Part shown: piece by piece, positions 6,742-13,550 of the stretch
Numbering within the stretch: position 1 is the first letter of the stretch
How the letters are laid out: every line of letters starts with the position of its first letter
Origin: an uncultured Coriobacteriaceae bacterium
Lineage (GTDB): Bacteria; Actinomycetota; Coriobacteriia; Coriobacteriales; QAMH01
Reading direction: 5' to 3'
Length of the DNA: 15,052 nucleotides
Assembly (NCBI GenBank): GCA_902783925.1
Contig: CACZSV010000047.1
Location: 1 to 15,052 of the forward strand
Notes under the pieces: model-generated
Told to the model about the DNA's origin: nothing
The model's database searches: none
The model's input: the letters and a program-made list of their open reading frames with translations, nothing else
Position numbers and translations under genes: made by a program

Positions 6742-7905
6742 ATGCTTATGTGGGTTCATTATCTGCTGGTTTTTGCCGTTGCACTTGCTGCAACGGCTCT
6801 GCTTGTTCCACCCGTGAGGCAGTTCGCTATCTCTCGCGGCATCGTGGATGAGCCGGGCCCGCGGCGTGTCAACAAAAGGCCTATTCCTCGCCTTGGCGGA
6901 GTTGCCATGTATGGCGGCTTTCTTATTGCGCTGCTCTTCGAGTACGTTCTTGAGCTGCTTGGCGTGTGGCATGGCCCCATCCATATGCCGGGTCAGTTCA
7001 ATACCCAGGTACTTGGAATCGTCATTGGGCTTGGGTTTATTGTGGCCGTTGGTGTTGTCGATGATATCTATTCGATACGCCCAATCGTCAAGTTTCTGGG
7101 GCAGATTGTCGCGTCGAGCATCATTGCCGGTACCGGAACGCTACTCTATATCTTCCATCCCGCTTTTTCAACAGGGGTTATCGAGCTCGGAATTTGGGCG
7201 TATCCCATCACGGTTCTCTACCTCGTTTGCTTTGTGAATATCATCAATCTCATCGACGGTCTCGACGGGCTTGCGGCAGGCATCACCGCGATTGCCTCTC
7301 TCACATTGTTCATTATGCTTATGACGCTTTTCCGCTTTGACGCCGCGCTTCTCGCAGTGATAACCGTCGCCATTTCTGCAGGTTTTCTCATCTACAACTT
7401 CAATCCTGCAAGCATATTCATGGGCGATTCTGGCTCGATGCAGCTCGGTTTGCTACTCGGCACGGTTTCTCTGCTCGGCACCGCGCGCTTCCTTTCGCTC
7501 ACCATGCTCATTGTTCCCGTCATCGTCGCCCTTGTTCCCATTATCGATACGGCGGCGGCTATCGTGCGCAGACTGCGCGGTCACACTTCGATTGCCTCGC
7601 CCGATGCAGGCCATATTCACCATAGGCTCCTTCGCGCCGGGTTCTCGCAGCGCAAGGCGGTTCTGCTCATCTACTTGTGGACGGCGATTCTGTGTGTGGG
7701 AGCACTGCTCATGTGGGAGCTTGGCTCCGTGTGGAAGATTCTGATCTTCATTTTGCTGCTGATACCATCGGCGTTTATCATTCATAAGCTGGGCCTGTTT
7801 GGGCCTGTACGTCAAAGGCACGGGCGGCGCGATGTTATCTACGATACCGAAGGCATAGATCCCGACGACGAGGTGCCCTCTGATGAAAGCCGGCGAAGAA
7901 GATAA
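6742..7905 (+). CDS. WecA/TagO-type undecaprenyl-phosphate sugar-1-phosphate transferase
   Basis: A 387-residue integral membrane enzyme of the MraY/WecA glycosyltransferase 4 family, which moves a sugar-1-phosphate (commonly GlcNAc-1-P) from a UDP-sugar onto undecaprenyl phosphate. This is the first step of teichoic acid, arabinogalactan or other wall-polymer synthesis. About 10-11 hydrophobic helices. Catalytic motifs: VDD 106-108 (Mg-binding Asp pair), NIINLIDGLDGLAAG 166-180, GDSGSMQLG 228-236 and HIHHRLL 291-297, the histidine motif of WecA-type rather than MraY proteins. PIPRLGG (47-53) is also typical. The C-terminus is a hydrophilic, acidic then Arg-rich tail. ATG 6742 is preferred over TTG 6724 because the -10 box lies between them. 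The last 23 bases overlap uvrC, so the two are probably translationally coupled. The polymer made is not evident. Confidence 0.9.
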   Translation: MLMWVHYLLVFAVALAATALLVPPVRQFAISRGIVDEPGPRRVNKRPIPRLGGVAMYGGFLIALLFEYVLELLGVWHGPIHMPGQFNTQVLGIVIGLGFIVAVGVVDDIYSIRPIVKFLGQIVASSIIAGTGTLLYIFHPAFSTGVIELGIWAYPITVLYLVCFVNIINLIDGLDGLAAGITAIASLTLFIMLMTLFRFDAALLAVITVAISAGFLIYNFNPASIFMGDSGSMQLGLLLGTVSLLGTARFLSLTMLIVPVIVALVPIIDTAAAIVRRLRGHTSIASPDAGHIHHRLLRAGFSQRKAVLLIYLWTAILCVGALLMWELGSVWKILIFILLLIPSAFIIHKLGLFGPVRQRHGRRDVIYDTEGIDPDDEVPSDESRRRR

Positions 7906-9793
7906 CGGCGCTCCCAACCTGCGCGAGCAGCTTCGAAGCGTGCCCGAAAGTCCCGGTTGCTATCTATGGAAGAACGCCGCGGGCGAGATTCTCTACGTTG
8001 GTAAGGCAATCGATTTACGCGCCCGCATGACGCAATACGTGACTGGCCAGGATGAGCGGCTCAAGATTCCGCTCATGATGGAACAGGTTGCGAGTTTCGA
8101 TTACATCGTCGTCAATAATGAAACCGAGTCGCTCGTACTCGAGAAGAACCTCATCCAGCAGTATCACCCGCCGTTCAATGTCGATTATCGCGACAATAAG
8201 AGCTATCCCTATATCGCCATAACGGAAAGCGCGTCATACCCCGCAATCAAATTCACGCGGGAAAAGCACAAGAATGGAACACGCTATTTTGGCCCCTACA
8301 CCGATGCCCGAGCTGCTCGCGAAACCATCGATACGGTGCGGCGCATCGTTCCCATTTGCGCGGTTTCGTGCGAACAATACAGGAGAACGAACCGAATGAT
8401 CGAGGCAGGGCGTTGGCCCAAGCCAGACGATAAAGCATGCTTTGCGTATCACATCGGAAAGGGACTCGGCCCCTGCTGCGCGGCGATAACGCCCGAGGAA
8501 TACGCACCGTACGTGGAACGCGTCGAACGTTTTCTTGCGGGGGAGCGTGAGGAGTTTGTGGGCGAGCTTGAAGAGGAGATGCGCCAGGCGGCGGCTGATC
8601 TTGATTTTGAGCACGCCGCACGTGTACGTGATAGGCTCGAGGCCATACAGGCGCTTCAGGAAAAACAGAAGGCCGTCTTGTCTCGCCCGTTGAGCATCGA
8701 TGTCATTGGGTTTTTTCGCGAAGATACGATTGCCGCAGCCCATGTCTTTGTCGTGCGGGGCGGGCGCATCATCATCAGCAACGATTTCGTTCTCGATAAA
8801 GGCAGCAATGTGCCGACACATGATCTTGTCGGGCAGTTCTTGAGCAAGTACTACGATTCCACCACGGAGCTCCCGCATGAGGTTGTCATTGCCGATGAGC
8901 TGCCCGAAGATGAACTGCGTCCGCTCGAGCAGTGGCTTACCATGCGCTTGGCCTCTGCGCACGGAGCAAAGGTGCGTGTTGTGGTCCCCGAGCGTGGGGA
9001 GCGCATGCAGCTGCTCAAGATGGCGGAGCTTAACGCGAAACACGCGCTCATGCGCTTCAAGGTGCGCACGCGTTATGACGAAGAGCGTATCGATTTGGCT
9101 TTGCTGCAACTTGAAAGCGCGCTGGCTTTGCCCGATCCGCCCATGCGCATCGAATGTTTCGATATCTCGACTATACACGGCAATTATTCGGTCGCGTCTA
9201 TGGTTGTCTTTACGGCTGGAAAGCCCGATAAGTCGCAGTACCGCCGCTTCAAGATCCGCAAGACATATGGCGAAGCCAACGATTTTGCCATGATGAGCGA
9301 GGTTCTGCGGCGGCGCTATGCACCAGAGCGCATGGAAGACGAGCGTTTTGGGAGCCGCCCAGATTTGCTGATACTTGATGGTGGCAAACCCCAGCTCACA
9401 GCAGCAATCAACGAGCTCAGCGAACTCGGGCTTGATATTCCGATGGCAGGCCTGGCAAAGAAAGACGAGGAACTCTATGTTCCCTGGGATGATTCAGGAC
9501 CTGTGGTCCTGCCAAGCGGCAGCCCCTCGCTCTATCTTGTAAAACACGTTCGTGATGAGGCACATCGCTTTGCCATTACGTTTCACCGCGAGCTGCGCGA
9601 CAAGGGGATGGTCGCTTCCATCCTCGATGACGTGCCCGGTCTTGGGCCGAAACGCAAGAAGCTCCTGCTCAAGCACTTTGGCAGTGTCAAGCGCATGCGC
9701 GAAGCGGCGCTTGAGGACATTGAAGCGGTCGAGGGAATTCCAAAGCAGGTTGCTGAAGACCTGTACGCTGTCATTCTCGACATGAACGCGTAG
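7883..9793 (+). CDS. uvrC: UvrABC excinuclease subunit C
   Basis: The 636-residue nuclease of nucleotide excision repair; it makes both incisions after UvrB is loaded on damaged DNA. Order: GIY-YIG nuclease (about 20-95; GCYLW 25-29, YVGKA 38-42, LRAR 45-48, Glu80/82 region), a cysteine-containing linker (159-199), a UVR UvrB-contact motif (about 225-262; DFEHAARVRDRLEAI 241-255), the RNase H-like C-terminal nuclease (about 270-565) and a double helix-hairpin-helix (about 580-636; VPGLGPKRKKLL 584-595). RNase H-like catalytic residues are visible as Asp427, Asp499 and His561. Length is normal. In the linker the usual fourfold Cys pattern is altered: the third Cys is Gly (GKGLGPCC). GAGGTG at 7870-7875, seven bases upstream, supports ATG 7883, which lies inside the preceding gene. 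Confidence 0.96.
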   Translation: MKAGEEDNGAPNLREQLRSVPESPGCYLWKNAAGEILYVGKAIDLRARMTQYVTGQDERLKIPLMMEQVASFDYIVVNNETESLVLEKNLIQQYHPPFNVDYRDNKSYPYIAITESASYPAIKFTREKHKNGTRYFGPYTDARAARETIDTVRRIVPICAVSCEQYRRTNRMIEAGRWPKPDDKACFAYHIGKGLGPCCAAITPEEYAPYVERVERFLAGEREEFVGELEEEMRQAAADLDFEHAARVRDRLEAIQALQEKQKAVLSRPLSIDVIGFFREDTIAAAHVFVVRGGRIIISNDFVLDKGSNVPTHDLVGQFLSKYYDSTTELPHEVVIADELPEDELRPLEQWLTMRLASAHGAKVRVVVPERGERMQLLKMAELNAKHALMRFKVRTRYDEERIDLALLQLESALALPDPPMRIECFDISTIHGNYSVASMVVFTAGKPDKSQYRRFKIRKTYGEANDFAMMSEVLRRRYAPERMEDERFGSRPDLLILDGGKPQLTAAINELSELGLDIPMAGLAKKDEELYVPWDDSGPVVLPSGSPSLYLVKHVRDEAHRFAITFHRELRDKGMVASILDDVPGLGPKRKKLLLKHFGSVKRMREAALEDIEAVEGIPKQVAEDLYAVILDMNA

Positions 9794-9796
9794 AGT

Positions 9797-9868
9797 GCGT
9801 GATTTCACGCGGAGTGCGCGTTCGCTCGACGCTCAGCGCGCCGTCGCGAAAAGCCGCTGTTTTTTCGC
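9797..9868 (+). repeat. Two short inverted repeats between uvrC and rapZ
   Basis: GCGTG (9797-9801) and CACGC (9806-9810) make a 5-bp hairpin with loop ATTT just after the uvrC stop. GCGAAAA (9846-9852) and TTTTCGC (9862-9868) form a 7-bp stem around a nine-base loop. Neither is followed by a free U-run, so neither is a convincing terminator. They might mark an RNA processing site between uvrC and rapZ. Confidence 0.3.
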
Positions 9869-9934
9869 CTTTGGTTCTTGCTTTGCGCGGACGAATCGCG
9901 CATCCCGCGTACCCACCTCGTCGCTGCCCTACGG

Positions 9935-9940
9935 TATACT
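9935..9940 (+). promoter_or_regulatory. -10 box (TATACT) upstream of rapZ
   Basis: TATACT lies 35 bases before the rapZ ATG, with an excellent ribosome site (AAAAGGAGGA, 9961-9970) in between. No acceptable -35 was seen at 16-18 bases. It would give rapZ-yvcK-whiA a promoter separate from uvrC. Confidence 0.45.
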
Positions 9941-9975
9941 TGCACATGTCGCAGCACGAGAAAAGGAGGAGCGCG

Positions 9976-10893
9976 ATGTCTTCGCAAGAAATCTTCGAAG
10001 AGCTCGACCCGACATCAATTGGTCCGGACCTCATCATAATCACAGGCATGTCTGGTGCTGGACGCACCGAGGCGATGCACACCTTCGAGGATATAGGGTA
10101 TTTCTGCATCGATAATCTGCCCCCTTCGTTGCTTATGAATCTTGTGAGTCTTGCGGGTCTCAACACCGGCGCGCTTCGTAAGCTGGCTGTCGTGTGCGAC
10201 CTGCGTGCAAAGGAATTCTTCCCGGAGCTCACACGCGAACTCGACAAGCTCAAGGAAATGGGCCTTTCATATAAGGTGCTGTTCCTCGACTCCACAGACG
10301 AAGAACTGCTCAACCGCTTCAAAGCGACCCGCCGGCGTCATCCACTGTGCGACGGTGGCATGACCATCATCTCGGGCATTCGCAAAGAGCGCGAGCTTCT
10401 GGCCGAGGCCAAGCAAATGGCAGATTACGTGCTCGATACAAGTACGGCGCGGCCCCAGGAAATGCGCGCGAAGATTCGCTCGCTGTTTACGTCCGAGAGC
10501 GCGCAGGAAGGAATGGCCGTCTCGGTTTTCTCGTTCGGTTTCAAGCACGGAGCGCCTACGGACGCAGATATCATCATCGACGTGCGTTTTCTGCCGAATC
10601 CGTTCTACGAGCCGGATCTGCGTGTGAAAACCGGTAAAGACTCCGAGGTAGCTGAGTTTGTCTTGGGACGCAAAGAGACCTCGGCGTTTCTCGAGAAATG
10701 GTTTGCATTGCTGGACGAAGTCATGCCCGGATATGTGCAAGAGGGAAAACAATACCTCTCCATTGGCGTGGGCTGCACGGGCGGCCAACATCGAAGCGTC
10801 GTTTTGGCAGACATGACGGGACAGCATCTTTCTCAGACGGGTTATCGCGTGTCTATTACGCACCGCGATCTGGCAATGGCCGAGGTGAGGTAG
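9976..10893 (+). CDS. rapZ: RapZ-family nucleotide-binding protein
   Basis: A 305-residue cytosolic protein of the RapZ/YvcJ family. In E. coli RapZ is an RNA-binding adaptor that controls glucosamine-6-phosphate synthase through small RNAs; in Gram-positives the YvcJ relatives bind and hydrolyse GTP and sit beside yvcK and whiA, as here. ATG 9976 follows GGAGG by six bases; the longer in-frame reading from GTG 9799 has no ribosome site and would precede the -10 box. Walker A is G24-MSGAGR-T31, with Arg where most families have Lys; I recall this Arg form from other actinobacteria. CDLR at 74-77 fits the Walker B region. The conserved C-terminal domain shows SFGFKHGAP 186-194, DVRFLPNP 202-209, PGY 251-253 and GCTGGQHRS 266-274. 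yvcK follows after three bases. Whether it acts on RNA in this lineage is not known from the sequence. Confidence 0.93.
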   Translation: MSSQEIFEELDPTSIGPDLIIITGMSGAGRTEAMHTFEDIGYFCIDNLPPSLLMNLVSLAGLNTGALRKLAVVCDLRAKEFFPELTRELDKLKEMGLSYKVLFLDSTDEELLNRFKATRRRHPLCDGGMTIISGIRKERELLAEAKQMADYVLDTSTARPQEMRAKIRSLFTSESAQEGMAVSVFSFGFKHGAPTDADIIIDVRFLPNPFYEPDLRVKTGKDSEVAEFVLGRKETSAFLEKWFALLDEVMPGYVQEGKQYLSIGVGCTGGQHRSVVLADMTGQHLSQTGYRVSITHRDLAMAEVR

Positions 10894-10896
10894 ACA

Positions 10897-11934
10897 ATGA
10901 ATAGAACAAAGGCCGTAGTCATTGGTGGTGGAACCGGGGGACCTGTCTCCATTCGTACGCTTCTCGATATGGGATGCGACGTGTCTTCTGTCGTCGCGAT
11001 GGTCGATGACGGCGGTTCGACGGGCATTCTGCGCGAACGCGGCGGCGTTACCCCGCCAGGCGATATTCGCAAATGCATCGGTGCGATGTCTGCAAATTAC
11101 GAGGGTATTTTCGCTCGTGCGTTCAGACACCGCTTCGAGTATCTCGACAATCATTCGCTTGGTAATCTCATCCTGACCGCTCTTGCAGAGGAGACGAATT
11201 CGTTTCCCGATGCAATTCGCGTATGCGAGGATCTCATAGAAGCGCGTGGGCACGTGTATGCATCGACATTGCACGATGTGAACTTGCGTGGCATGACCGA
11301 TGACGGCACCGAACTCGAAGGCCAAGCGGTTATTGGTGATGCCGAATGCAATATGCGCTATGTGTCGCTTGTTCCCGCAGATGCGCAGGCGTATCCGACT
11401 GCGCTGCGCGTCATCCGCGAGGCCAATTTCATCGTGCTCGGCCCCGGGTCTCTTTTCACGTCGATTATCCCCAACCTGCTTGTCCCCGGGGTTGTCGAAG
11501 CGATTCGCGATGCGAGAAACCGCGAGGAAGAACCAGCGTATACCGTATTCGTCTGTTCTCTTGCCGATATGCAGGGTGAGACATGGGGTATGACCTGCTT
11601 TGACCATGTGGATGCGCTCTTGCGCCACGGGATGCGCGGCCTGCTTGATATTGCGCTCATCCATCGCAACGCCGAGACAAGCCCCATGGCAAGCGGCCAT
11701 TTTCCGGCGCTGACAGATTATTCGGACTCTCGGCACCGTACACGCGGAAGGCGCATTGGCCAGGTCAGCCATGTGCGCGTGAACGAAGAGCTCATTGAGG
11801 AGGTCCGCTCGCTTGGTGTCCAGCCTATGGTGCGAGACTTGGTCGACCCGATGCGTCCCACATGGCACGATCGCGGTAAATTGGCCAAGGCGCTCCAGGA
11901 GGTGCTGAACGCGTGTCATTCACGTCAGAGGTAA
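10897..11934 (+). CDS. yvcK: YvcK/GlmR-family (CofD-like) UDP-sugar-binding regulator
   Basis: A 345-residue cytosolic protein of the YvcK/GlmR/CuvA family, related in fold to the F420 enzyme CofD. Known members bind UDP-GlcNAc and adjust peptidoglycan precursor synthesis and growth on gluconeogenic carbon sources; a CofD-type catalytic role is not implied. Motifs: the dinucleotide-type loop GGGTGG 10-15, VDDGGSTG 36-43, PPGDIRKC 53-60, NHSLGN 85-90 and LGPGSLFTSIIPNLLVPG 181-198. It begins three bases after the rapZ stop, with GAGGT at 10886-10890 inside rapZ as ribosome site. Its last 22 bases overlap whiA. Together with rapZ and the wecA-like gene this places UDP-amino-sugar handling in one neighbourhood, which suggests but does not prove joint control of wall precursor supply. 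Confidence 0.93.
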   Translation: MNRTKAVVIGGGTGGPVSIRTLLDMGCDVSSVVAMVDDGGSTGILRERGGVTPPGDIRKCIGAMSANYEGIFARAFRHRFEYLDNHSLGNLILTALAEETNSFPDAIRVCEDLIEARGHVYASTLHDVNLRGMTDDGTELEGQAVIGDAECNMRYVSLVPADAQAYPTALRVIREANFIVLGPGSLFTSIIPNLLVPGVVEAIRDARNREEEPAYTVFVCSLADMQGETWGMTCFDHVDALLRHGMRGLLDIALIHRNAETSPMASGHFPALTDYSDSRHRTRGRRIGQVSHVRVNEELIEEVRSLGVQPMVRDLVDPMRPTWHDRGKLAKALQEVLNACHSRQR

Positions 11935-12839
11935 AAGACGAACTCTCACGTGTTGAGCCGACATGCTCGCGATGCGATAAGGCTGAGCTTTCGGCGATTC
12001 TTCGCATTGAAGGAACGCTGAGCATTGGCGAGGACGGTCCGCGCCTCGAGCTCGCTACAGAAACGGCGAGCGTGGCCCGGACGGCGATTCAGCTTATGCA
12101 TGGCGTCTACAATCTCGAGACCGAGCTGACTGTACGTCGCAGCGTTTTGCATAAATCGCACAACTACCTCATTACCGCACCCGCGCAACCCGGACTTACG
12201 GATTCCCTGCACGATCTTGGGATTATCGGCGAGGGCGGATTTGCAAGCGGCATCGATCCCGAACTTGTGAGCCGCGGTTGCTGCGCCGGTGCGTATCTTC
12301 GCGGTGTCTTCTTGAGCGGTGGCTATATTGCAGATCCGCGCGGAGATTTTCACTTTGAGCTTGCATGCTCGTCGGAAGAGCTTGTTGCCGCGTGTCTCGA
12401 GCTGATGAAAGAGCATGGGATTACGGCACGTTACATTCGCAGGCACAATACGTACATGATTTACATCAAGGGCGTCGATCAGATTATTGCGTTTCTTGCG
12501 TTTGTAGGTGCTCACCAGGGGGCTTTGGCAATAGAGAACGCCCGCGTTATCAAATCCGTACGAAACGACACGAACCGGCGCGTGAATGCGGAAATCGCGA
12601 ATCATGTGAAAAGCTCTCATGCGTCTATGCGGCAAATCGAGCTCATTCGCAAGCTTGTCGAGCAGCAAGGAGCAGAGAGCATTCCAGAATCGTTGCGCCA
12701 GGTCGCGCTGCTGCGCTTGCGACATCCAGACGCGTCGATAAAGGAGCTCGGTGAACTGGCAGAACCGCCGTTATCCAAAAACGCCGTGTATCATCGTTTG
12801 AGACGCATTGCGCAGATGGTGGAGAGCTCCGAGGGATAG
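11913..12839 (+). CDS. whiA: WhiA sporulation/cell-division transcription factor homologue
   Basis: A 308-residue DNA-binding protein. WhiA has an N-terminal domain related to LAGLIDADG homing endonucleases, without cleavage activity, joined to a C-terminal helix-turn-helix. In Streptomyces it controls sporulation septation; in B. subtilis it affects division and chromosome segregation. Visible features: MSFTSEVKDEL at the N-terminus, AGAYLRGVFLSGGYIADP (about 125-142, LAGLIDADG-like repeat), VKSSHASMRQIELIRKL (about 232-248) and the helix-turn-helix ASIKELGELAEPPLSKNAVYHRLRRI (274-299). GTG 11913 is preceded by AGGAGGT (11897-11903), nine bases away and inside yvcK, so translation is probably coupled. 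The length is normal. Last gene of the operon; a strong terminator follows at 13029. Confidence 0.95.
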   Translation: MSFTSEVKDELSRVEPTCSRCDKAELSAILRIEGTLSIGEDGPRLELATETASVARTAIQLMHGVYNLETELTVRRSVLHKSHNYLITAPAQPGLTDSLHDLGIIGEGGFASGIDPELVSRGCCAGAYLRGVFLSGGYIADPRGDFHFELACSSEELVAACLELMKEHGITARYIRRHNTYMIYIKGVDQIIAFLAFVGAHQGALAIENARVIKSVRNDTNRRVNAEIANHVKSSHASMRQIELIRKLVEQQGAESIPESLRQVALLRLRHPDASIKELGELAEPPLSKNAVYHRLRRIAQMVESSEG

Positions 12840-12865
12840 CGGGCGCTGCTGCCATCTTTGTGTGG

Positions 12866-12941
12866 TTAGTGTCCAAAGTTCGGGCTATCTGAAGCAAAGC
12901 CCCAGATCGCGAGAAACCAGTAGTCAAACTTTGGACACTAA
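12866..12941. repeat. 76-bp element with perfect 15-bp inverted ends (MITE-like or IS relic)
   Basis: TTAGTGTCCAAAGTT at 12866-12880 is repeated as its exact reverse complement at 12927-12941. Inside is a second small inverted repeat, ATCTG (12887-12891) and CAGAT (12903-12907). It has no coding capacity. The form matches terminal inverted repeats of an insertion sequence brought together by internal deletion, or a miniature transposable element. I found no flanking target duplication. As RNA it would fold into a 15-bp stem with a branched top, downstream of whiA. Confidence 0.65.
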
Positions 12942-12978
12942 TTTAAATCCCCGACTCAATCTAAGCCTCTCTGACGGG

Positions 12979-12990
12979 TTTTGTGAGACG
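12979..12990 (+). repeat. TTTTGTGAGACG repeat, copy 1
   Basis: First of three copies of a TTTGTGAGACG-type sequence in the intergenic region. With the inverted copy at 13191-13202 it forms a perfect 12-bp inverted repeat enclosing 200 bases, including the terminator and the three-tier hairpin. Confidence 0.6.
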
Positions 12991-13028
12991 CTTTGGGGTG
13001 AAACTACCTCCCGCGAAAATGCCTGAAT

Positions 13029-13069
13029 AGTGCCCATGCGCCGACGGTGGTGTATGGGCACTTTTGTTT
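13029..13069 (+). terminator. Intrinsic transcription terminator
   Basis: AGTGCCCAT (13029-13037) and ATGGGCACT (13054-13062) form a perfect 9-bp stem around a 16-base loop. The stem end runs into TTTTGTTT. No matching U-run exists on the minus strand, so it acts on plus-strand transcription, most likely ending the rapZ-yvcK-whiA transcript about 190 bases after the whiA stop. Confidence 0.85.
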
Positions 13070-13083
13070 CCGCAGGTCAAAGG

Positions 13084-13162
13084 GCTGCAAAATGGGTGCT
13101 AAAACGCCACGGGGCGGAAGGGGCACCCGAATCGCAGCATTCTGACCCGCGCTTACCGCGGG
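13084..13162. other. Three-tier hairpin followed by a second hairpin, possible structured RNA or DNA
   Basis: Three nested stems share one axis: GCTGC/GCAGC (13084-13088 with 13134-13138), GGGTGC/GCACCC (13094-13099 with 13123-13128) and CGCC/GGCG (13105-13108 with 13113-13116). They are separated by internal loops of 5x5 and 5x6 bases and capped by a four-base loop. A separate CCCGC/GCGGG hairpin follows at 13146-13162. It lies downstream of the terminator and no promoter was recognised for it. It could be a small RNA, the folded interior of a transposable element, or a recombination or replication site. Confidence 0.45.
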
Positions 13163-13188
13163 GCCGACACAAGGGCTTCTCTCGATAT

Positions 13189-13272
13189 AACGTCTCACAA
13201 AATTATTCCTATTTACAATAAACGCAGGTCGTAAATACTAAATACTCGCAATAATCTTATTTGTGAGACGTT
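13189..13272. repeat. Inverted pair of the TTTGTGAGACG repeat flanking an AT-rich core
   Basis: AACGTCTCACAAA (13189-13201) and TTTGTGAGACGTT (13260-13272) are a perfect 13-bp inverted repeat around 58 AT-rich bases. These are copies 2 and 3 of the repeat first seen at 12979. The core contains a tandem 7-bp repeat (TAAATAC twice, 13232-13245). A short IS-derived or MITE-like element, or paired operator sites, would both fit. Confidence 0.6.
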
Positions 13273-13309
13273 TTTCTGACAGGTGGTAGAGTATGGGTGG
13301 TCGCACAGC

Positions 13310-13385
13310 GAGCAAAGCCTCGTGGAGCGCAAGTGGACAGTCGGGAAGCGAAGCATCCGGCGTGTGAGGGGGCAAGCCTTTGCTC
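13310..13385. other. Inverted repeat GAGCAAAG/CTTTGCTC spanning 76 bases; no gene recognised
   Basis: GAGCAAAG (13310-13317) and CTTTGCTC (13378-13385) are exact inverted copies. Just inside, CCTC (13318-13321) can pair with GAGG, and further in GTCGG can pair with CCGGC. The remainder of the stretch 13273-13484 has no convincing gene. A 24-codon frame from ATG 13293 has an AGGTGG six bases upstream but encodes only a Ser/Ala/Gly-rich peptide with no recognisable features. Confidence 0.35.
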
Positions 13386-13484
13386 AGAGGGTCTCACTAT
13401 GTCTTAAATTGAGCTGTTGATACGAAAGCACGGGATGGCCTGAAGCAATCCCCAGCTACGGGAGTCTGTCATAATGCTTACGGC

Positions 13485-13513
13485 TTGATGCGCAAGATCT
13501 ATGCGCTTAAAAT
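13485..13513 (+). promoter_or_regulatory. Sigma-70-type promoter of the ADP-ribosylglycohydrolase gene
   Basis: TTGATG (13485-13490), a 17-base spacer and TAAAAT (13508-13513): the best-spaced -35/-10 pair in the window. The spacer carries a direct repeat of ATGCGC (13488 and 13501). An alternative extended -10, TGTCATAAT, lies at 13467-13475. Transcription would begin near 13520. The ribosome site GGAGGAGG (13538-13545) precedes GTG 13551 by five bases. Confidence 0.65.
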
Positions 13514-13550
13514 GGCTAGCCCATACGAATAGATTTCGGAGGAGGTTAAA

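Noticed and set aside
9799..9975. N-terminal extension of RapZ from GTG 9799
   Set aside because: Arg/Pro-rich and unlike the family; the -10 box and the strong ribosome site lie inside it.
10267..11919. A 550-codon open frame on the minus strand opposite rapZ and yvcK
   Set aside because: It is the codon-bias shadow of two well-identified plus-strand genes, rich in His, Arg and Cys, with no family resemblance.
13030..13221. Short open frame in the intergenic region
   Set aside because: It overlies the terminator and hairpins, with no ribosome site or protein-like composition.
12979..13272. CRISPR array
   Set aside because: Only three repeats, 11-13 bp, in alternating orientation and with unequal spacing.
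13281..13310. tRNA D-arm-like sequence (GGTGGTAGAG)
   Set aside because: No acceptor, anticodon or T arms can be built around it.
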